The position numbers and the translations under genes are program-made. From Massilia sp. (GTDB lineage Bacteria > Pseudomonadota > Gammaproteobacteria > Burkholderiales > Burkholderiaceae_D): a stretch of DNA of 17,891 nt. The stretch spans positions 1-17,891 of the forward strand of contig JAQGNM010000181.1 in NCBI GenBank assembly GCA_028291845.1, given 5' to 3'. Positions 14,106 to 17,891 of this stretch are shown piece by piece; within the stretch, counting starts at the first letter, position 1; every line of letters begins with the position of its first letter. The notes beneath the pieces were generated by a model, which was not told where the DNA came from, searched no databases, and saw nothing but the letters and a program-made list of their open reading frames with translations.

Positions 14106-14882
14106 TCACTTCAGGTCGAGATTGATCCACGTCGGCACATGATCGCTCGGCTTCTCGCGCCCCCGTACCGCATGATCGGTCGACGCCGCCGTCAGCATCG
14201 GCGCCAGCGCTGGGCTCAGCAGCAAGTGATCGATACGCAGTCCGGCATTGCGACCGTATGCGTTTCTGAAGTAATCGTAAAACGTATAAATGGTTTCGTC
14301 AGGGTGCATGCTGCGCAGCGAATCGGTCCAGCCCTGCGCCATCAGGCGCTCGAAGGCGGCGCGCGTTTCGACGCGAAACAGGGCGTCGTCGACCCAGCGC
14401 TCGGGCTTGTAGACGTCGCGCTCGGTGGGGATGACGTTGAAGTCGCCCGCCAGCACCACCGGCGCGCCGCTGTCGATCAGCTTGGCGGCGTGGATGATCA
14501 GCCGCTCCATCCAGGCCAGCTTGTAGTCGTACTTGGGACCGGGCGCGGGGTTGCCGTTGGGGAGATACAGGCAGCACACCAGGATGCCGTCGATGGCCGC
14601 CTCGATATAGCGGCTTTGCTCATCGAGCTGGTCGCCCGGCAGCCCGCGGCCGACCTCGATCGGCATCTGGCCGCGCGCCAGGATCGCCACGCCGTTCCAG
14701 GCCTTCTGGCCGTGCCAGATCGCCTGGTAGCCGGCGGCGGCCAGTTCGGCTGCGGGAAAGCGCTCGCCCGGTGCCTTGAGTTCCTGCAGACAGGCGACGT
14801 CGGGCTGGGTCTCTTCCAGCCATTGCAGCAGGGCTGGCAGGCGGCTGCCGATACCGTTGACGTTGAATGTGGCGATCCGCAT
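14106..14882 (-). CDS. xthA: Exodeoxyribonuclease III
   Basis: Cytoplasmic AP endonuclease and 3'-5' exonuclease of base-excision repair, 258 aa (family about 255-270). The start is ATG 14882, giving the canonical MRIATFNVNGI with GGAG 5 nt upstream; the longer frame to 14945 adds 21 residues unlike the family. Catalytic and metal residues of the exonuclease-endonuclease-phosphatase fold are visible: N7, E34 in CLQELK, D147 and N149 in GDFNVIPTERD, the aspartate of LRIDHLLLSP, and D247-H248 in SDHVPTW. The family segment YKPERWVDDALF is present. It lies 91 nt downstream of the EAL gene stop with no clear promoter in that gap, and upstream of mtoX on the same strand. It looks complete and active. 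Confidence 0.95.
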   Translation of the reverse strand: MRIATFNVNGIGSRLPALLQWLEETQPDVACLQELKAPGERFPAAELAAAGYQAIWHGQKAWNGVAILARGQMPIEVGRGLPGDQLDEQSRYIEAAIDGILVCCLYLPNGNPAPGPKYDYKLAWMERLIIHAAKLIDSGAPVVLAGDFNVIPTERDVYKPERWVDDALFRVETRAAFERLMAQGWTDSLRSMHPDETIYTFYDYFRNAYGRNAGLRIDHLLLSPALAPMLTAASTDHAVRGREKPSDHVPTWINLDLK

Positions 14883-14973
14883 GCTGGCTCCGGGAATATT
14901 GTCGAAGCCGCCATTGTGAACCGAATCGCGCCCGGCGTGACGCACGAACGCTTGGCCGCGCGCACCGGCCCGC

Positions 14974-17796
14974 TCAGCGCCGTATCAGACCGGGCGAATG
15001 CGCCGCCATCAGACGCGCGCAGGCGGCGCCGTCGATCGGGCGGCTCAAATAATAACCCTGGACTTCATCGCAGCCGTTTTCCGCCAGCAGTTCGAGCTGC
15101 GCCACCGTTTCGACACCCTCGGCGATCACCGTCAGGCCCAGGCCATGGCCCATGGCGATGACGGCGCGGGCGATCGACAGGTCGTGCTGGTCGGTGGTGA
15201 TGTCGCGCACGAAGGACTGGTCGAGCTTGAGTTTGTCGACCGGGAAGCGCTTCAGGTAGCTCAGGTTCGAGTAGCCGGTCCCGAAGTCGTCGATCGCCAC
15301 TTTCACCCCCATCGCCTTGATCTGGCGAAGGATGTCGATGGTTTTCTCCGGTTCCTCCATCGACGCGCTCTCGGTCAGTTCCAGCTCCAGCAAGTGGGGC
15401 GCCAGGCCGGTTTCGGCGAGAATGCTCTGCACCATCGTCACGGCGTGCTCGGAAAACTGGCGCGCCGACAGGTTGACCGAGACCGGCACCGCAGGCAAGC
15501 CCTGGCGCTGCCACGCCACCGCCTGCTCGCAGGCGCAGCGCAGCACCCATTCGCCGATCGCCAGGATCATGCCGGTCTCCTCGGCCAGGGGGATGAACAG
15601 GCCCGGGCCGATCAAGCCCTTCTCGGGATGCTGCCAGCGCACCAGCGATTCGACGCCGATGATTTCGCCGGTGCAGACGCTGGCCTGCACCTGGTAATGC
15701 AGCACCAGTTCATGGCGTTCGAGCGCGCCGCGCAAGGCGCTTTCGAACTGGAAGCGGGCCTGCGCATCCTGGTTCAGCGACGGCTTGTAGAACTCGTAGC
15801 GCTCGGTCTTGCTGCTCATGGCGCGCCGCATGGCGGCGTCGGCGCCCTGGTAGATGGCGTCGTAGTCGTCGCCGTCGTTCGGGTACAGGGCGATGCCGAT
15901 GGCCGGATCGAGGTGCAGCTCCTGGTCGCCCAGCAAGAACGGCAGGGACAGCTCGGCCAGCAGCTGGCGCGCCATGTTGGCAAAATCGTCGGCGCTGCCG
16001 GCCATGGCGACGGCAAACGTGCGCTCGCTGACCCGGCCGACGCTGACGCCGCCGCGCTGGCGGTGGCCCAGGCGCGCCGCCGCCTGGCGCAGCATCGACT
16101 GCTCGGCGTCCAGTCCCAGGCTCTCGGCGATCACGCGCAGGCGCTCCGGCTTGATCAGCAGCAGGCCGACCTGCTGGCGTCCGGCGGTGACGGCGTCCTG
16201 CTGCTGCAACTGGCGCACGCGGTCGCGCATCACCAGCCGGTTGGGCAAGCCCGTCAGGGCGTCGAAGCGGCTCATGTAGCGCAGCTTTTCCTCGGCGCCG
16301 CGCAGTTCGGTGACGTCGACCCCGGTGCAAACAAAATAGTCGACGCTGCCGTCGGCGTGGCGCAGCCAGGTGGCCGACCAGATGATGGCGCGCAGGGCGC
16401 CGTTGCGCGAGCGCCACTGGCCGCTGAACTGGGCGGGGCCGCCGTGTTCGGGCGGATTGGCGCACAATGCGGCCAGCCCGCCGCCGCCCTTGCCGTCGTC
16501 CTCGCGCAGCACTTCGGCGCAATGGCGGCCGACCGCCGCCTGCGCGCTCCACCCCAGCGCCGCTTCGCAGGCCGGATTGAACAGGCGAATGATGCTGGCG
16601 CTGTCGATCACGCACACCAGAGCGCCGCTGGTGTTGACCACCGCCGAGAGCAGTTTGCGCTCGCCCTGCCAGGCCGCGGTGCGCTCCTTGACCTGCGCCT
16701 CCATGCTGCCGTACAGGCGCGCCCGTTCCACCGCCACCGCGATCTGACTGCCGACGGTGGTCAAGAGCTGCCACTGTTCTTCGCCCAGGCGCACGTCGGT
16801 GGTCATCAGGCACAGCACGCCGCGCGTGCCGCTGCCGGTCGACAGGGGAATGCAGGCATGCGGGCGGCTGACCTGTTCGCACGACACCATCAGTTCGGGT
16901 CCGGTCAGTTCGCCCGCCATCAGCAGGCGCTCGCACTGGCAGCACGGGCCGGACGGCGACGACGGCCCGGCGCCGCCGGCGCCGCCGCTGTCGAAATCGC
17001 GCGCGGCGATCAGGCGCAGACGCCCTTCGGCATCGCACAGCTTGAGGGAGGCGCCCAGCACGCCGGGGAAATCGAGCAGCCGCTCGAGCGCCAGTTCGCC
17101 CACCGCCTGCTCGGTGAGCACGGGATTCAAGGCTTCGGCGATTTTATACAGGCCCTCGAGCGACTGGTAGCTGTTGGTGATGCGCAGCTGCTGGGCCTTG
17201 AGCTGCTCGGTCATCTGAATGGCTTCTTCGTAGGTCGAGATCAGCAGGTCGAAGATCTGCTGGCGCTCGGCGGTGATGAAGTGGGTCTGGCCGCCCAGGG
17301 TGATGCGCATGCCCATCTGCACCCGCTCGCTGGCGCGCAGGGCGCGGTTGGCGAGGATGTAGCGGATGCGGCCCAGCAGGTACTCGTTGTCGAAGGGTTT
17401 GCGCAAAAAATTGTCGGCGCCGCAGTCGAGGCCCTTGATGACGTCGTACAGGCTCGACAGGGAAGTCAGCAGGATCACCGGCACGTCGTGCAGGGCGCTG
17501 TCGCGCTTGACTTCCTGGCACAGGGTGAAGCCGTCCATCTCCGGCATCGAGATGTCGCTGACGATCAGGGTCGGGGCGGCGGCACGGGCGGCGGCCAGGC
17601 CTTCGCGGCCATTGGCGGCCAGCCGCACCCGGTAACCGGCCTGCTCGAGAATCTGCGCCAGGTACTGGGCCTGGGTGGCGCTGTCCTCCACCACCAGGAT
17701 ATCGACGCTGCCATCGCCGCCGCGGCGGGCATTGCCGTCGGCGCCATGCGCCGCCGTGGCGCGGCCGGTCGAAGGTGGTGCCGGCAAGCGGCTCAT
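14974..17796 (-). CDS. REC-GAF-PAS-GGDEF-EAL c-di-GMP phosphodiesterase
   Basis: Soluble signalling protein of 940 aa. The receiver domain (about 32-150) has E37/D38, phospho-acceptor D81, T111 and K133. About 180-215 is a linker helix, 215-362 a GAF domain with cysteines C285, C286, C288, C306 and C315, and 380-500 a PAS domain. The GGDEF domain (505-670) is degenerate: GGDEF reads VSERT (589-593) and the metal aspartates of DxD are K549 and E551, so no cyclase activity is expected. The EAL domain (680-925) keeps the catalytic set: E716 in ESL, N775, E809, D836-D837, K857, E893 and Q913. It should break down c-di-GMP under phosphorelay and ligand control. There is no membrane segment. Its ATG overlaps the upstream gene stop (ATGA), so the input kinase is probably encoded nearby. 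Confidence 0.92.
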   Translation of the reverse strand: MSRLPAPPSTGRATAAHGADGNARRGGDGSVDILVVEDSATQAQYLAQILEQAGYRVRLAANGREGLAAARAAAPTLIVSDISMPEMDGFTLCQEVKRDSALHDVPVILLTSLSSLYDVIKGLDCGADNFLRKPFDNEYLLGRIRYILANRALRASERVQMGMRITLGGQTHFITAERQQIFDLLISTYEEAIQMTEQLKAQQLRITNSYQSLEGLYKIAEALNPVLTEQAVGELALERLLDFPGVLGASLKLCDAEGRLRLIAARDFDSGGAGGAGPSSPSGPCCQCERLLMAGELTGPELMVSCEQVSRPHACIPLSTGSGTRGVLCLMTTDVRLGEEQWQLLTTVGSQIAVAVERARLYGSMEAQVKERTAAWQGERKLLSAVVNTSGALVCVIDSASIIRLFNPACEAALGWSAQAAVGRHCAEVLREDDGKGGGGLAALCANPPEHGGPAQFSGQWRSRNGALRAIIWSATWLRHADGSVDYFVCTGVDVTELRGAEEKLRYMSRFDALTGLPNRLVMRDRVRQLQQQDAVTAGRQQVGLLLIKPERLRVIAESLGLDAEQSMLRQAAARLGHRQRGGVSVGRVSERTFAVAMAGSADDFANMARQLLAELSLPFLLGDQELHLDPAIGIALYPNDGDDYDAIYQGADAAMRRAMSSKTERYEFYKPSLNQDAQARFQFESALRGALERHELVLHYQVQASVCTGEIIGVESLVRWQHPEKGLIGPGLFIPLAEETGMILAIGEWVLRCACEQAVAWQRQGLPAVPVSVNLSARQFSEHAVTMVQSILAETGLAPHLLELELTESASMEEPEKTIDILRQIKAMGVKVAIDDFGTGYSNLSYLKRFPVDKLKLDQSFVRDITTDQHDLSIARAVIAMGHGLGLTVIAEGVETVAQLELLAENGCDEVQGYYLSRPIDGAACARLMAAHSPGLIRR

Positions 17797-17891
17797 GACG
17801 CCACCCCGGACGCTACCCCGGACCCCGCCGGTGCGGCCGGCGCGGCCGCACCGGCAGCGGCGCAGCGTGCGGCCACCGCCATCATCTGGTT
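17793..17891 (-). CDS. 3' end of an upstream gene (partial)
   Basis: The last 32 codons of an open frame that enters from the window edge and ends with TGA inside the ATGA shared with the EAL gene start. The visible peptide begins NQMMAVAARC and finishes in an Ala/Gly/Pro/Ser-rich tail, which carries no domain information. The coupling suggests a signalling partner such as a sensor kinase or chemotaxis-like protein, but that is inferred from context only; no function can be assigned. Confidence 0.5.
   Translation of the reverse strand, partial: NQMMAVAARCAAAGAAAPAAPAGSGVASGVAS

Noticed and set aside
13942..14130. A 62-codon minus-strand ORF between xthA and mtoX
   Set aside because: GTG start inside xthA, no ribosome binding site seen, no recognisable domain, and it runs through the FNR-type box and predicted -10; better explained as promoter region.
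14883..14945. Longer N-terminus for exonuclease III
   Set aside because: ATG 14882 has GGAG at proper spacing and yields the canonical MRIATFNVNG start.
14954..14970. GGCCG/CGGCC hairpin between the EAL gene and xthA
   Set aside because: Short stem and no T-tract on either strand; not a credible terminator.

Overview
The window looks like chromosomal DNA of a high-GC Gram-negative bacterium, most likely a betaproteobacterium of the Oxalobacteraceae (Massilia, Duganella or Janthinobacterium type). This rests on the GC-rich codon use, the lipobox and Sec signal peptides, the emrAB-plus-outer-membrane-factor operon and the multidomain c-di-GMP protein. The genus is an inference. I see no rRNA, tRNA, CRISPR, insertion sequence, phage or integrase. 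No stretch over 300 bases lacks a gene.

Positions 70-4660 (+) hold a compact set of mostly uncharacterised envelope genes: a secreted DUF4331 protein, a tiny lipoprotein, a periplasmic TPR protein, a HupE/UreJ-type metal-permease homologue with an EF-hand in its extracytoplasmic domain, and a small DoxX-like membrane protein. The last three are joined by ATGA overlaps. A strong intrinsic terminator sits only 12 nt before the TPR start, so the downstream genes probably depend on read-through. This is the best candidate in the window for an undescribed system, possibly in metal handling. A purine-type NCS2 permease (4718-6010, +) follows. It converges with a thioredoxin-like gene (6007-6324, -), and one CTAG supplies both stop codons.

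Positions 6386-11219 (+) are a complete tripartite drug-efflux operon: marR, emrB (DHA2 MFS pump), a NodT-type outer-membrane lipoprotein and emrA. A near-consensus sigma-70 promoter precedes marR, with a palindrome over its -10 that is a plausible MarR operator.

Positions 11238-14013 (-) carry mtoX (SBP56/SELENBP1-type copper methanethiol oxidase), a translationally coupled SCO-family copper-chaperone-like lipoprotein, and a small ABM-domain protein. A perfect FNR/ANR-type box (TTGAT-N4-ATCAA) lies 92 nt upstream of mtoX and is placed as expected for a class II activated promoter. This suggests oxygen-responsive or Crp/Fnr-family control of sulfur-volatile oxidation.

Positions 14106-17891 (-) hold xthA (exonuclease III), a 940-aa REC-GAF-PAS-GGDEF-EAL protein whose cyclase motif is degenerate while its EAL phosphodiesterase motif is intact, and the 3' end of an upstream gene that overlaps it by ATGA.
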